Assembly (NCBI GenBank): GCA_003020965.1
Contig: PXRL01000003.1
Coordinates: forward strand, 62,001-126,000
Direction: 5' to 3'
Length of the DNA: 64,000 nucleotides
Origin: Halobacteriales archaeon QS_4_69_225
GTDB lineage: Archaea; Halobacteriota; Halobacteria; Halobacteriales; Haloarculaceae
Both the position numbers and the translations under genes were made by a program. Below are positions 30,143 to 40,089 of the stretch, in pieces. Numbering within the stretch: the first letter of the stretch is position 1; each line of letters starts with the position of its first letter. Under the pieces are notes generated by a model. The model saw only the letters and a program-made list of their open reading frames with translations, searched no databases and was not told where the DNA came from.

Positions 30143-31414
30143 TCAGGCCAGCGCGGAGCCGGCTCGGACGAGCGTCGCCTCGCCGAAGGCCGGGCCGACG
30201 AGCTGGAGGCCGACCGGGCCCTCGTCGGTCTCGCCGGCGGGCACGGAGATGGCCGGCAGGTTCGCGAGGTTGACCGGGACGGTGTTGGCGTCGGCGAGGT
30301 ACATCTGCAGGGGGTCGTCGAGGCTTTCGCCTCGCTCGAACGGCGGGACGGGCATCGTCGGCGACGCCAGGACGTCGACGTCCTCGAAGGCCGCATCGAA
30401 GTCCTGCTTGACCCATGCCCGGGCGTCCTGGGCCTGCTCGTAGTACTTGTCGTGGTAGCCGGCCGACAGCGCGTAGGTGCCGAGCAGGACGCGCCGCTTG
30501 ACCTCCTCGCCGAAGCCCTCCTCGCGGACGGCGGCGAAGGCGTCGTTCCAGTCGCCGTCGGCCTCGGTGGCGGGGCCGTAGCGGACGCCGTCGAACCGCG
30601 CGAGGTTCGAAGAGGCCTCCGACATCGCAATGACGTAGTACGCCTGGACGGCGGTCTCGACGGACGGCAGCGACACCGCCTCGGTCGTCGTGCCGCGGTC
30701 CCGCAGCTCCGCGAGGGCGTCCTCGAAACACTCCCGGACGCCGTCGTCGGCGCCCTCCAGCAGTTCGGTCGGGACGCCGACCGTCAGCCCCGCGACGTCG
30801 CCGTCGGCGGCGTCGGCGTAGCTCTCCGGGAGGCCGCCGGGAGGTTCTCGGGTCGTCGCGTCCCGCTCGTCCGGGCCGGCGATGACGTCCAGCAGCCCGG
30901 CGGCGGCCTCGACGGTCGGCGCCAGCGGCCCGATCTGCTCCAGGGAGTTGGCGTACGCCACCAGCCCGTACCGGGAGACGAGCCCGTACGTGGGCTTGAT
31001 GCCGACGACGCCGCAGAAGGCGGCCGGACACCGGACGGAGCCGCCGGTGTCGGAGCCGAGGGCGACGTCGGCCTCGCCGGCGGCGACCGCGGCGGCGGAG
31101 CCACCGGAGGAGCCGCCCGGCACCCGACCCGGAGCGGCGGGGTTGTCGGTCGGGCCGAACGCCGACGTCTCCGTTGTCGTCCCCATGCCGAACTCGTCCA
31201 TGTTGGTCTTGCCGACGACCGTCGCGCCGGCGGCCTTCAGCCGCTCGACGACCGTCGCGTCGTACGGCGGGACGTAGTCGGCGAGCATCGCCGACCCGCA
31301 GGTCGTCCGGACGCCCGCCGTCGAGATGTTGTCCTTGACGGCGACGGTGACGCCGTCGAGCGGCCCCGACCCCGTCGGCTCGACCGCCGTCTCGGTGATG
31401 AAGGCGTCGCTCAT
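30143..31414 (-). CDS. gatA: Aspartyl/glutamyl-tRNA amidotransferase subunit A
   Basis: A 423-residue amidase-signature enzyme. Seen: VAVKDNI (catalytic Lys, near residue 26), GGSSGGSAAAV (cis-Ser region, near 100) and GSDTGGSVRCPAAFCG (nucleophile Ser, near 124), followed by GIKPTYGLVSRYG. It hydrolyses glutamine to supply ammonia to GatB for transamidation of mischarged Asp-tRNA(Asn) or Glu-tRNA(Gln). It overlaps gatC by 4 bases. GatB is not in this window. Confidence 0.93.
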   Translation of the reverse strand: MSDAFITETAVEPTGSGPLDGVTVAVKDNISTAGVRTTCGSAMLADYVPPYDATVVERLKAAGATVVGKTNMDEFGMGTTTETSAFGPTDNPAAPGRVPGGSSGGSAAAVAAGEADVALGSDTGGSVRCPAAFCGVVGIKPTYGLVSRYGLVAYANSLEQIGPLAPTVEAAAGLLDVIAGPDERDATTREPPGGLPESYADAADGDVAGLTVGVPTELLEGADDGVRECFEDALAELRDRGTTTEAVSLPSVETAVQAYYVIAMSEASSNLARFDGVRYGPATEADGDWNDAFAAVREEGFGEEVKRRVLLGTYALSAGYHDKYYEQAQDARAWVKQDFDAAFEDVDVLASPTMPVPPFERGESLDDPLQMYLADANTVPVNLANLPAISVPAGETDEGPVGLQLVGPAFGEATLVRAGSALA

Positions 31415-31707
31415 GACACCCGCGGCCCCACGAAGTAGCCGTCCTCGGTCTCGGGGGCGTTCCGCAGCGCCTCCTCCTGGGTGAGCCCCTCGCGGATCTC
31501 GTCGGGCCGCATCACGTTCGCCAACTCGGCGTCGGCGTCGACGTCCGGCACCTCCTCCAGCGCCTCGAAGTACTCGAGGATGTCGGCGAACTGCGCGGCG
31601 AAGCGCTCGACCTCCGGCTCCTCGAGGTCGACGCGGGCCAGCGACGCCACGTGTCGGACCTCCTCGTCGTCAACGTCGGCCGCCCCGCCGGTTTCGTCCC
31701 CTGTCAT
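31411..31707 (-). CDS. gatC: Aspartyl/glutamyl-tRNA amidotransferase subunit C
   Basis: A 98-residue GatC: EEVRHVASLARVDLEEPEVE near residue 15 and a C-terminal DGYFVGPRVS, the conserved ending of the family. GatC stabilises GatA in the GatCAB complex. The ATG at 31707 is chosen; it overlaps nothing upstream. It is divergent from tfb, with about 200 bases between the starts. Confidence 0.93.
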   Translation of the reverse strand: MTGDETGGAADVDDEEVRHVASLARVDLEEPEVERFAAQFADILEYFEALEEVPDVDADAELANVMRPDEIREGLTQEEALRNAPETEDGYFVGPRVS

Positions 31708-31841
31708 GGGAGCGGCTCGGGCGGGGGCGGCACTAAGGGTTTCGAACCGGCCGGTCGGCGGTGCCGGGTGACCGCGACGTATCGGCCGTCCGGGCCGCTC
31801 AGCGCCGTCTCCGCCGTTCGTTCGCCGACTGCTGCGTCCCG

Positions 31842-31872
31842 AATATTTAAGATGCTGGATCGACAATATATA
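31842..31872 (+). promoter_or_regulatory. Promoter region of tfb
   Basis: Two A+T-rich boxes, AATATTTAAG near 31842 and CAATATATACC near 31864, precede tfb by 70 and 45 bases. The second is the better placed TATA box for a transcript with a short leader. Confidence 0.45.
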
Positions 31873-31912
31873 CCACAGCGGTTCTCTCAGTAGTTCGGGA
31901 CTTGGACACATC

Positions 31913-32887
31913 ATGACCGACACCACCGTCAGACGGGAGCGAGGCGAAAAGGAGCAGGCCGACGCCGAAGCCGAGGAGACCGAGGAGGGACAGCTCGTCT
32001 GTCCGGAGTGCGGCGGCTCTCTCGAAGCCGACACCGAGCGCGGCGAGACGGTCTGCAGCGAGTGCGGCCTCGTCGTCGAAGAGGACGAAATCGACCGCGG
32101 CCCCGAGTGGCGGGCCTTCGACAGCGCGGAGAAAGACGAGAAATCCCGCGTCGGCGCCCCGACCACCAAGATGATGCACGACGAGGGCCTGTCGACGAAC
32201 ATCGGCTGGCAGGACAAGGACGCCTACGGCAACTCCCTGTCCAGCCGCCAGCGCCAGAAGATGCAGCGCCTGCGGACCTGGAACGAGCGGTTCCGGACGC
32301 GGGATTCAAAGGAACGGAACCTCAAGCAGGCCCTCGGTGAGATCGACCGGATGGCCTCCGCGCTCGGCCTCCCCGAGAACGTCCGCGAGACCGCCTCGGT
32401 CATCTACCGACGGGCGCTCGACGAGGACCTGCTTCCAGGGCGGTCCATCGAGGGCGTCGCCACCGCGTCGCTGTACGCCGCCGCCCGCCAGGCGGGGACG
32501 CCCCGGAGCCTCGACGAGGTGTCGAACGTTTCCCGGGTCGGCAAGGACGAGATCGCCCGCACCTACCGGTACGTCGTCCGGGAGCTGAGCCTCGAGATCG
32601 AGCCCGCGGACCCGAAGAGCTACCTGCCGCGGTTCGCCAGCGACCTCGAGTTGAGCGACGAGGTCGAGCGCCGCGCCCGGGGGCTGCTCGACAGCGCCGC
32701 CGAGGCCGGCGTCCACTCCGGGAAGTCACCGGTCGGGCTCGCCGCGGCGGCCATCTACGCCGCGTCGCTGCTCTGCAACGAGAAGGTGACACAGAACGAG
32801 GTCAGCGAGGTGGCCAACATCTCGGAGGTCACCATCCGCAACCGGTACCACGAGCTGCTCGAAGCCGAGAAGGATCTTAACGTCTAA
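31913..32887 (+). CDS. tfb: Transcription initiation factor IIB
   Basis: A 324-residue TFB. The N-terminal zinc ribbon has CPECGG and CSECGL (about residues 30-54), the B-reader region follows with EKSRVGAPTTK, and two cyclin-like repeats cover 125-215 and 220-315 (ASLYAAARQAG and AAIYAASLLCN mark the equivalent helices). It recruits RNA polymerase to TATA-bound TBP. Haloarchaea usually carry several tfb genes; this one looks complete and canonical. Confidence 0.95.
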   Translation: MTDTTVRRERGEKEQADAEAEETEEGQLVCPECGGSLEADTERGETVCSECGLVVEEDEIDRGPEWRAFDSAEKDEKSRVGAPTTKMMHDEGLSTNIGWQDKDAYGNSLSSRQRQKMQRLRTWNERFRTRDSKERNLKQALGEIDRMASALGLPENVRETASVIYRRALDEDLLPGRSIEGVATASLYAAARQAGTPRSLDEVSNVSRVGKDEIARTYRYVVRELSLEIEPADPKSYLPRFASDLELSDEVERRARGLLDSAAEAGVHSGKSPVGLAAAAIYAASLLCNEKVTQNEVSEVANISEVTIRNRYHELLEAEKDLNV

Positions 32888-32929
32888 CGGGAGCGCAAGA
32901 CCGAAACGGCCCGTCCCCGCCGCTCATGT

Positions 32930-33403
32930 ATGGAGACGACCCGGCACTTCGTCGCCACCTGTTACGTCGTCGCCGACGGCGCGACGCTGCTACACGAACA
33001 CGAGACGCTCGGGATGTGGCTGCCGCCCGGGGGCCACGTCGACCGCGACGAGCTACCTCACGAGGCGGCGCTGCGGGAGACGTTCGAGGAGACAGGACTG
33101 CGGCCCGACCTCGTCGCCGACGCCGGTCCCTACGACACGGATCAGGTCGAGTCGCTGCCGCGGCCGGCCGCCTTCCTCCTCGAGAACATCGACGTCCACG
33201 ACGACGGCCGGGTTGCCCACCAGCACGTCGACTTCGTCTACTTCGCCGAGAGCGACGGCCGGAGTGTCGACCCGGTCGGCCGCGACGAGGCCGCCGCCGA
33301 CGCCTGGGAGTGGTTCACCGTCGCCGACCTCGAAACCCGCACGGACGAGCTTGCGACGGACGTCGAAGACCTCGGCAGACGGGCCATCGAGACCGTTGAG
33401 TGA
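32930..33403 (+). CDS. NUDIX hydrolase
   Basis: A 157-residue protein with a full Nudix box: GGHVDRDELPHEAALRETF then EETGL, residues about 31-54. The pattern G-x5-E-x7-REUxEExGU is satisfied, with Asp/Glu replacements tolerated at the first acidic position. It hydrolyses a nucleoside diphosphate linked to another group; the substrate is unknown. It starts 42 bases after tfb on the same strand and could share its transcript. Confidence 0.85.
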   Translation: METTRHFVATCYVVADGATLLHEHETLGMWLPPGGHVDRDELPHEAALRETFEETGLRPDLVADAGPYDTDQVESLPRPAAFLLENIDVHDDGRVAHQHVDFVYFAESDGRSVDPVGRDEAAADAWEWFTVADLETRTDELATDVEDLGRRAIETVE

Positions 33404-33640
33404 GCGGGCCATACGCGGAGAGGCGACGCTTACTGCCTGGTCGGCTCCCTGCCTGTCATCTACTGTCGGGCCCATACGTTCATTCCGCTGTGACTTGTGG
33501 TGTCTGTGTCAAAGGGCATAATTGGTGAGATGAGAGTTGGGACTATTGGGTCACGGCAGGCCGTGATTCACGCGTCTCCGAGGAGAGTCCCGTACCCTCG
33601 CCTGTGTAACAGGGCCGTTTCCCGTCGCCAGGCGCAATCA
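33404..33640. other. Intergenic stretch with one strong hairpin
   Basis: No supported gene. A near-continuous inverted repeat TCACGGC-AG-GCCGTGA lies at 33551-33566, flanked by normal G+C sequence (CGTCTCCGAGGAGAGTCCC). The stretch marks the edge between the housekeeping genes and the A+T-rich island that follows. Confidence 0.4.
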
Positions 33641-33721
33641 CGCCGCGTCCTATCATAATAATAGCTCAGATATGTAGAAACCCGAGAGTGATGAGCCTAT
33701 TTCACAATGACTGAAACGGGT

Positions 33722-33958
33722 TCAATCTCTGACGTCAGATTCAGTAGACGAGCCTCTGGTCATTAAAATAATTTTGAGTATAATATATCCAACAATAGAT
33801 GACAATAGCGCATCTATTCGCCATGGCGTGGTCGTTTCAAATGGATATTCTACGAATAAAAGCAATATAAGATATAGGCCTATGATACTGGTCACTGAAG
33901 CTAAGACGGCTGTATGACCACGGGTCCAATCCAGCAGTATCTCGGTACTAACTGGCAT
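33722..33958 (-). CDS. Small membrane protein of the A+T-rich island
   Basis: From ATG 33958, 78 residues with two hydrophobic helices: VLASVTSIIGLYLILLLF and LLSSIVGYIILKIILM, then a polar tail TRGSSTESDVRD. A TATA-like ATATATAT lies about 25 bases before this ATG on the minus strand, which favours it over a GTG at 33979. Codon use is A+T-rich, unlike its neighbours. Function unknown; single small membrane proteins of this type occur in haloviruses and toxin-like modules, but nothing here proves it. Confidence 0.5.
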   Translation of the reverse strand: MPVSTEILLDWTRGHTAVLASVTSIIGLYLILLLFVEYPFETTTPWRIDALLSSIVGYIILKIILMTRGSSTESDVRD

Positions 33959-34137
33959 TATTTGTCCTTTATTAGCCACATATATATTCTGTACGCTTCA
34001 GATAATCCTCTTGAGTGCTATGATTGATATGGACAAAATTCAGCTCCGTTTTGGGTGGCAAACTACTTTTCATGTTCTTCCATGACACCGTGGTGGCTAT
34101 TCGTCAATAACTCGTCTGGAAGCCCAATACCGACCTT

Positions 34138-34293
34138 TCAATCTGACTCGTAGTTCAGGAGGTTCTTTACTTCTCCTTTTAGCAAGAGTAGCAATATACC
34201 GAAACCAACAGACCAGACGAATAGAGACAATATTATAGGGAGGATAGTGTCAATAACACCAATAATAAAGAAGGTAGGAAGAAGTATTGGCAA
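34138..34293 (-). CDS. Second small membrane protein frame of the A+T-rich island
   Basis: A 51-residue frame from TTG 34293: PTFFIIGVIDTILPIILSLF then VWSVGFGILLLLLKGEVKN and a polar end LLNYESD. An upstream in-frame TGA bars a longer form and there is no ATG, so it is either a TTG-started peptide or the tail of a truncated gene. Composition is like the other island gene. It was found by reading the strand directly. Confidence 0.35.
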   Translation of the reverse strand: MPILLPTFFIIGVIDTILPIILSLFVWSVGFGILLLLLKGEVKNLLNYESD

Positions 34294-34489
34294 TTTGACG
34301 CCATAATTCTGGTTATCGCACCAGGTATTGAATCGCTGAACTCAGCTACCCATACTTACATTAATATCAGAGAGGACAGTAAAAATTTAGTTTAGAGTGA
34401 ATCGCTTTAATTTGAAGGAATAAGCTCCCACGGAGCCCCGCTCCGTCGGTTGGTCCAAGGCCCATCCGGTGTCCTGCTGGTCGCCGCTC

Positions 34490-34699
34490 CGGCTCAAGGG
34501 CTCATTCCCTGCGGTCACTCGCCCTGCTTCGCGGGTCACTCTGCTCGCCCTCGCTATGCTCTGCGGGTCGCCTCGCTCCCCACTCCGGCTCAAGGGCTCA
34601 CTCCCTGCGGTCGCTCGCCCTCGCTTTTGACTTGCTTCGCGGGTCGCTTCGCTCCCCGCTCCGCCTCGAGGCCTCCTTCCCTCCGGTCAGGAGGCCTCG
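34490..34699. repeat. Stem-loop tail at the 3' end of the CBS/DUF21 gene
   Basis: On the minus strand the gene's stop codon sits at the edge of a hairpin: arms CGAGGCCTCCT and AGGAGGCCTCG (34667-34677 and 34689-34699, 11 base pairs) with an 11-base loop. Beyond it the sequence repeats units such as GAGCGAAGCGACCCGCGAAGCA and GAGCCCTTGAGCCGGAG (the latter at about 34495 and 34580). The hairpin core is shared with the phr stop region at 19.6 kb. Confidence 0.8.
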
Positions 34700-35748
34700 C
34701 TTTTCTCGTCCAACGGGTCCTCCAACTCCCCCATCACCGCCTCGAAGGCGTCCGTCGCGGTGAGGAGACCGACCACCTCGCCGTCCGACAGCACCAGCGC
34801 GAGCTCCTGGCTCTCGGCCTGGAACTGGTCGATGGCGTCGCTGACGCTCGCCTCCGACGTGACCGTCATCGGCGCGGCCGCGAACTCCCCGAGGCGCCGC
34901 TCGCCGCTCCGTATCTCCTCGAGGTGGTCCAGCACGGCGGGCAGGTAGACGATGCCCTCGAACGACTCGGGGTCCTCGCCGACCAGGGGGTAGCGGGTGT
35001 GTGGCGTCTCCGTCATCCGCTCGATGTTCTCCGCCGGCGAGAGTTCCGTCGACAGGAAGACCGCGTCCTCGCGGTCGACCATGACGCTGTCGACGGGGAT
35101 CTGCCCGGCGTCGAGCGCGCCGACGATCTCCTCGTGGCGCTCCTCGGGAAGATTCCCCTCCTCCAGGAGTGTATCCAGGCGGTTGCGGAGCTGGGCCCGC
35201 GTCTCGATGACCTCCTCGCCGGTCTCCAGCCAGGCGCCGGTCATCCGGACGCCGAACAGCCGGAGCGTCCACTTGGCGACGGTGTCGCCGACCTCCATCA
35301 CCGGCCGGATGAGTTTCGTGTAGTAGTACAGCGGCGTCGCGCCGTACCGGCAGACGGTCTTGGTCCGCTCGACGCCGAGGTACGTCGGCGTCTGCTCGCC
35401 GTGGGTCAGATGCACCAGGTTGATGATGACGAACGCCAGGAGGCTACCGGCGCCGACCGACGCCAGCCGCGAGTCCCCGAACAGCGGCTCGAACAGCGCC
35501 GCGAGCGCCGGTTCGGCGACGATACCGACCGCGATGCTGGAGGCGGTGATGCCGACCTGACAGCTCGTCAGATATATCTCCAGTTCGTCGGTCATCTCCC
35601 AGGCCCGCCGGAGGCCGGGTTCGTCGAACGCCGCCTCGGCGTACTGCCGGACTCGGGTCAGCGCGAACTCGACGGCGACGAAGAACCCGTTCGCCAGGAT
35701 GAGCGCCACCCCGGCCAGGAGACGCACCCCGACTTCGAGCGGTGTCAT
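34687..35748 (-). CDS. CNNM/CorC-type membrane protein (DUF21 and CBS domains)
   Basis: A 353-residue protein. The DUF21 part has membrane helices at about 5-28 (GVRLLAGVALILANGFFVA) and in the next 130 residues (SLLAFVIINLVHLTHGEQTP). Two CBS domains follow, the first around DREDAVFLSTELSPAENIER and the second with APMTVTSEASVSDAIDQFQ and LLTATDAF. Relatives act in magnesium or cobalt efflux and ion homeostasis. It lacks the C-terminal CorC_HlyC domain seen in longer members. The stop codon lies in the shared stem-loop unit. Confidence 0.8.
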   Translation of the reverse strand: MTPLEVGVRLLAGVALILANGFFVAVEFALTRVRQYAEAAFDEPGLRRAWEMTDELEIYLTSCQVGITASSIAVGIVAEPALAALFEPLFGDSRLASVGAGSLLAFVIINLVHLTHGEQTPTYLGVERTKTVCRYGATPLYYYTKLIRPVMEVGDTVAKWTLRLFGVRMTGAWLETGEEVIETRAQLRNRLDTLLEEGNLPEERHEEIVGALDAGQIPVDSVMVDREDAVFLSTELSPAENIERMTETPHTRYPLVGEDPESFEGIVYLPAVLDHLEEIRSGERRLGEFAAAPMTVTSEASVSDAIDQFQAESQELALVLSDGEVVGLLTATDAFEAVMGELEDPLDEKSEAS

Positions 35749-35852
35749 GGCCCTCAGTCGACGTTCCCAACCCGTAAACACCGGCGGTTTCCGGCCGGAG
35801 TCCCGCGCGGCACGAGGTATATATGATATGGGAGCGAACGGTCTTCCGGATC

Positions 35853-36253
35853 ATGACCGACGTGATGCTCGCGGTCGACGACGACGAGGAGCGCGCACGG
35901 GCACAGGCCGAGGCGGTCGTCGGCCTCGACTGGGGCGTCATCGAGGTAACGGTTCTCCACGTCTTCACCCAAAACGAGGAGGGTGCCACCGTCAGCCAGC
36001 TCGCCTCCGCGCGAGCCGCCCGCGACGTCCTGAAGGCGGCGGACGTCGAGGTCTCGCTCGTCGGCGACAGCGGCGACCCCGACGAGCGGGTCGTCGCCCA
36101 CGCCGAGCGGGCCGACGCCGACCTGATCGCCGTCGGCGGCCGCCGCCGCTCGCCGACCGGCAAGGCGGTCTTCGGCAGCACCTCTCAGTCCGTGATGCTG
36201 ACCGCCGACGTGCCGGTGCTGTACTGTCCCGTCGAGGAGTCAACTACCCCATC

Positions 36254-36257
<4 letters not shown>
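35853..36257 (+). CDS. Universal stress protein (UspA family)
   Basis: 134 residues from ATG 35853. USP fold with the start MLAVDDDEE and the ATP-binding pattern VGGRRRSPTGKAVFGSTSQSV (Gly-x2-Gly-x9-Gly-Ser/Thr) near residue 108. A TATA-like GTATATATGATA sits about 27-37 bases upstream. The last codons (EESTTPS) are unlike the usual family ending and fall in the right end of the adjacent insertion element, whose tnpB overlaps this gene's stop by four bases from the other strand; the native C-terminus may have been replaced. Confidence 0.8.
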
Positions 36258-37516
<1,259 letters not shown>

Positions 37517-37725
37517 CGACACGTTCACACACGGAGCGGGTTCTTATATACGTCTGGGAGTCAGGCCGCCACATCCGCTCGGTTTTGTGGCAATTGTCGG
37601 GTTCCTCCCCACCCTACTCACCCGCTCCGCTCGCTCTTTGAGGGTGGGGCATCCATCTTGGTTTTCTGGTGAGCCGGGGGCGACGTCCGGCGATCCGGCG
37701 CGGCGGCGACCCACCCGCCGACCGG

Positions 37726-38805
37726 TCACTCCGCGAGCGAGTCGATGTACCGGCCGACGTGGTCGTCCATGCGGCGCTTGAACCCGGCCTGCCGTGCCAG
37801 CCGGTCGAGCTCGCGGGCGACGAGACTACCGTACTGGACGGCCTTCTTGTCGCGAGTCCGGACGGCCGCGGGCAGGAAGTCGGCGGCCCGCCGCAGCGCG
37901 ACCTTCCGCTCGTCACCATCGACGAGTAGATCGGCGGGAAGCTGCAGCGCCGCGGCGACGACCCGGTCGTCGAGCAGCGGCGCGACGGGCTCGACGCCCG
38001 CCGCTCGCAGCGTCAGCACGTCCCGCTCCAGCCCCGCCGGTAACTCGCCGATCACCTCGCGGGTGGCGCCGCGGACCGTGTCGGCTTCGAGGCGGTCGTC
38101 GTCGGCCGGCGCCGCCACCTTCGCGTAGCCGCCGAATAGCTCGTCGGCGCCCTGGCCGACCGCCAGCCGGTCGTGGCCGTCGGCGGCGACCCGCTCGGCG
38201 ACCAGGTACAGCGGCAGCGCGACGCCGACGTCCATCGGGTTCGAGCGGCCGGTCGCCGCGACGAGTTCGGAGACGGCGCGCTCGAGATCGGCGTGGGTGA
38301 ACTCGACGACCGTCAGGTCGCGGCCGAGGGCGTCGGCGGCAGACCGGGCGGCCTCGACGTCGTGGCTCTCGGGGAAGCCACCGACGTAGAGCGGGCCCTC
38401 GGTGCGCGCGGCCAGAATGGCGGAGTCGACGCCGCCGGAGAAGGCCACCGCCGGGGCGCCGTCGACGGCGTCGGTCGCCTCGACGACCGCCGTCCGAACC
38501 GCCGCGACGGCCCGGTCGGCGTCGCCGGACGGCTCGGGGTCGGGCAGCGACCAGACGCGGGTGTCGCCGTCACCGTTGGCGTCGGCGTTACGGACGTGGC
38601 CGGCCGGCAGCCGCCGCGGGTCCGACAGGTCCGTCGGGTCGGGGCTCCACTCCGTCGGGTCGTCCGGCTCGGAGAACAGCGGGTACCGCCCGAGGACGTC
38701 CCGGACGAGCCGGCCGTCGAGAACGCCGGCGAAGCCGCGGCCGCCCGGCAGGGGATCGTGCCGCTCCAGCGCCCGGCGAACGACGGCGGCGTCGGCGCCC
38801 TGCAT
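37726..38805 (-). CDS. Asparagine synthase-related protein (PP-loop domain)
   Basis: 359 residues. The C-terminal ATP-pyrophosphatase domain has the PP-loop AVAFSGGVDSAIL near residue 130 and GQGADELFGGYAKV near 230, the hallmarks of asparagine synthetase B. The N-terminal glutaminase domain is short and lacks a Cys at position 2 (it starts MQGADAAVV), so glutamine hydrolysis is not expected; an ammonia-dependent or different amidation is more likely. Its start overlaps the stop of the PHP gene, so the pair is one operon. Confidence 0.75.
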   Translation of the reverse strand: MQGADAAVVRRALERHDPLPGGRGFAGVLDGRLVRDVLGRYPLFSEPDDPTEWSPDPTDLSDPRRLPAGHVRNADANGDGDTRVWSLPDPEPSGDADRAVAAVRTAVVEATDAVDGAPAVAFSGGVDSAILAARTEGPLYVGGFPESHDVEAARSAADALGRDLTVVEFTHADLERAVSELVAATGRSNPMDVGVALPLYLVAERVAADGHDRLAVGQGADELFGGYAKVAAPADDDRLEADTVRGATREVIGELPAGLERDVLTLRAAGVEPVAPLLDDRVVAAALQLPADLLVDGDERKVALRRAADFLPAAVRTRDKKAVQYGSLVARELDRLARQAGFKRRMDDHVGRYIDSLAE

Positions 38806-39482
38806 CACCACGACAGCATCGACGACAGCCGGCGCTTGACCCCGCCGCCGAACTGCTGGACGCTGATGAACCAGGGGGTTCGCTTGCCGACGACGGTCGT
38901 CCGGCCCGCCTCGATGGCGTCGAGGACGCCCTCGGCGCTGCGGTGGTAGGCGTCGACCTCGGTGACGGCCTGGCCGACCATCTCGGCGATGTGGGCGTCG
39001 CTGCCGGCGGTCATCGGCACCTCGTAGGTGTCGGCGAACCGCTCGGCCTGCCGGTTCGACCAGCCGGTGAACAGCCGGGAGTTGTACACCTCGACGGCGT
39101 CGGCGCTGGCCAGTTGCCCCCGGCTGACGTGGGCGGCGACGCCGTGTCGCGACGACTGGAACGGGTGCGGGACGACCGCCAGCCCGCCCAGCTCGCGGAC
39201 CCGGTCGACGGTCTCGTCGAACGGCAGCCCCGCGGGGACGAGCTCCTCGACGCCAAGCGCCAGCACGTGGCCGGCGGCGCTGGAGACCTCCATCCCCGGG
39301 ATGCCGACGAGGCCGTATTCGCGGGCGGCGGCGGCCGCCGACAACGACGCCTCGATTTCGTCGTGGTCGGTGACCGCCAGCGCGTCGAGACCTATGGCCT
39401 CCGCCTGTTCGAGCAGCAACTCGACCGGGTCGCGGCCGTCGTACGACAGCGCCGAGTGGGCGTGGAGCTCGACCGACAGCAC
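38805..39482 (-). CDS. PHP-domain metal-dependent phosphoesterase
   Basis: A 225-residue PHP protein: the first metal motif ELHAHSALSYDGRD at residues 5-18, VTDHDE near 38, GIPGMEVSS near 60, VPHPF near 105 and the last motif GSDAH near 160. The set of His and Asp residues matches a trinuclear metal site of histidinol phosphatase-like enzymes. The substrate is unknown. It is coupled to the asparagine synthase-like gene downstream. Confidence 0.85.
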   Translation of the reverse strand: MLSVELHAHSALSYDGRDPVELLLEQAEAIGLDALAVTDHDEIEASLSAAAAAREYGLVGIPGMEVSSAAGHVLALGVEELVPAGLPFDETVDRVRELGGLAVVPHPFQSSRHGVAAHVSRGQLASADAVEVYNSRLFTGWSNRQAERFADTYEVPMTAGSDAHIAEMVGQAVTEVDAYHRSAEGVLDAIEAGRTTVVGKRTPWFISVQQFGGGVKRRLSSMLSW

Positions 39483-39795
39483 GGCCGGACGTTGCGACGC
39501 CGGGACGAAAAGCCCCGGGTTGCCGGATCAGCCGGGCGGCGAGGTGGTGAAACCGCCTCGAGTTCGCGGCACGGAGCGCCGCGCACGGCCCGCGAGCAGC
39601 AGTCGAGAGTGCCGAGGGCTTTCCGGACCCCTGATCCCGTATCCGGACGCTCCCCGAACGTCCGTCACATTGATACTGCAGAGCGTGCACACGTCTCATG
39701 CGGCCGCAGCACGGCCCGCGGCGGCGGGCGCTCGGGGAAGGAGCGCGGCCGGAACGCACCTTTTATTTGTGGCTGCCTAGTAGGCCGGGTCAACG
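39483..39795. other. Intergenic region with the L21e promoter
   Basis: No coding frame is supported in this gap between divergent genes. TTTTATTTG at 39761-39769 lies about 28-35 bases before the L21e start and is the probable TATA box. Upstream is G+C-rich sequence with CACATTGATACTGCAG near 39670, which could belong to a minus-strand promoter for the PHP gene but is too far away to be convincing. Confidence 0.5.
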
Positions 39796-40089
39796 ATGCC
39801 CAGTTCCAACGGTCCGCGACACTCGACGCGGAACAAGCTTCGCAACGAGCCCAGAGAGCGGGGCACCTCCCCGCCCCAGCGGTCCGTCGAGAGCTACGAG
39901 AACGGCGAAAAGGTCCACCTCAAGCTCGACCCATCGGTACCGGACGGCACCTTCCACCCGCGGTTCAACGGCCGCACCGGCACGGTCGCCGGCGAGCAGG
40001 GCGACGCGTTCAAGGTGGAGATCGTCGACGGCGACGTGACGAAGACCGTCATCGCCGGCGCCGCCCACCTCCAGCGGCAGCAGGAATGA
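39796..40089 (+). CDS. rpl21e: 50S ribosomal protein L21e
   Basis: A 97-residue L21e with the typical [20 protein letters not shown] and [18 protein letters not shown] blocks. It opens the conserved archaeal cluster L21e-Rpo4-DUF655-RsmA-HemK, which runs on in the same direction. The stop overlaps the rpo4 start (ATGA). Confidence 0.95.
   Translation: MPSSNGPRHSTRNKLRNEPRERGTSPPQRSVESYENGEKVHLKLDPSVPDGTFHPRFNGRTGTVAGEQGDAFKVEIVDGDVTKTVIAGAAHLQRQQE

Larger units (their letters stand above)
33641..34430. other. A+T-rich island
   Basis: About 790 bases whose base composition is plainly different from the rest of the window (many runs such as AATAATAATAG, ATATAAGATATAGG and TTTAATTTGAAGG; G+C near 40%). 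It contains two short membrane-protein frames on the minus strand and no integrase or transposase. The sequence between 33980 and 34137 and after 34294 holds nothing else I can support. Foreign origin (virus, plasmid or low-G+C remnant) is inferred from composition. Confidence 0.7.
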
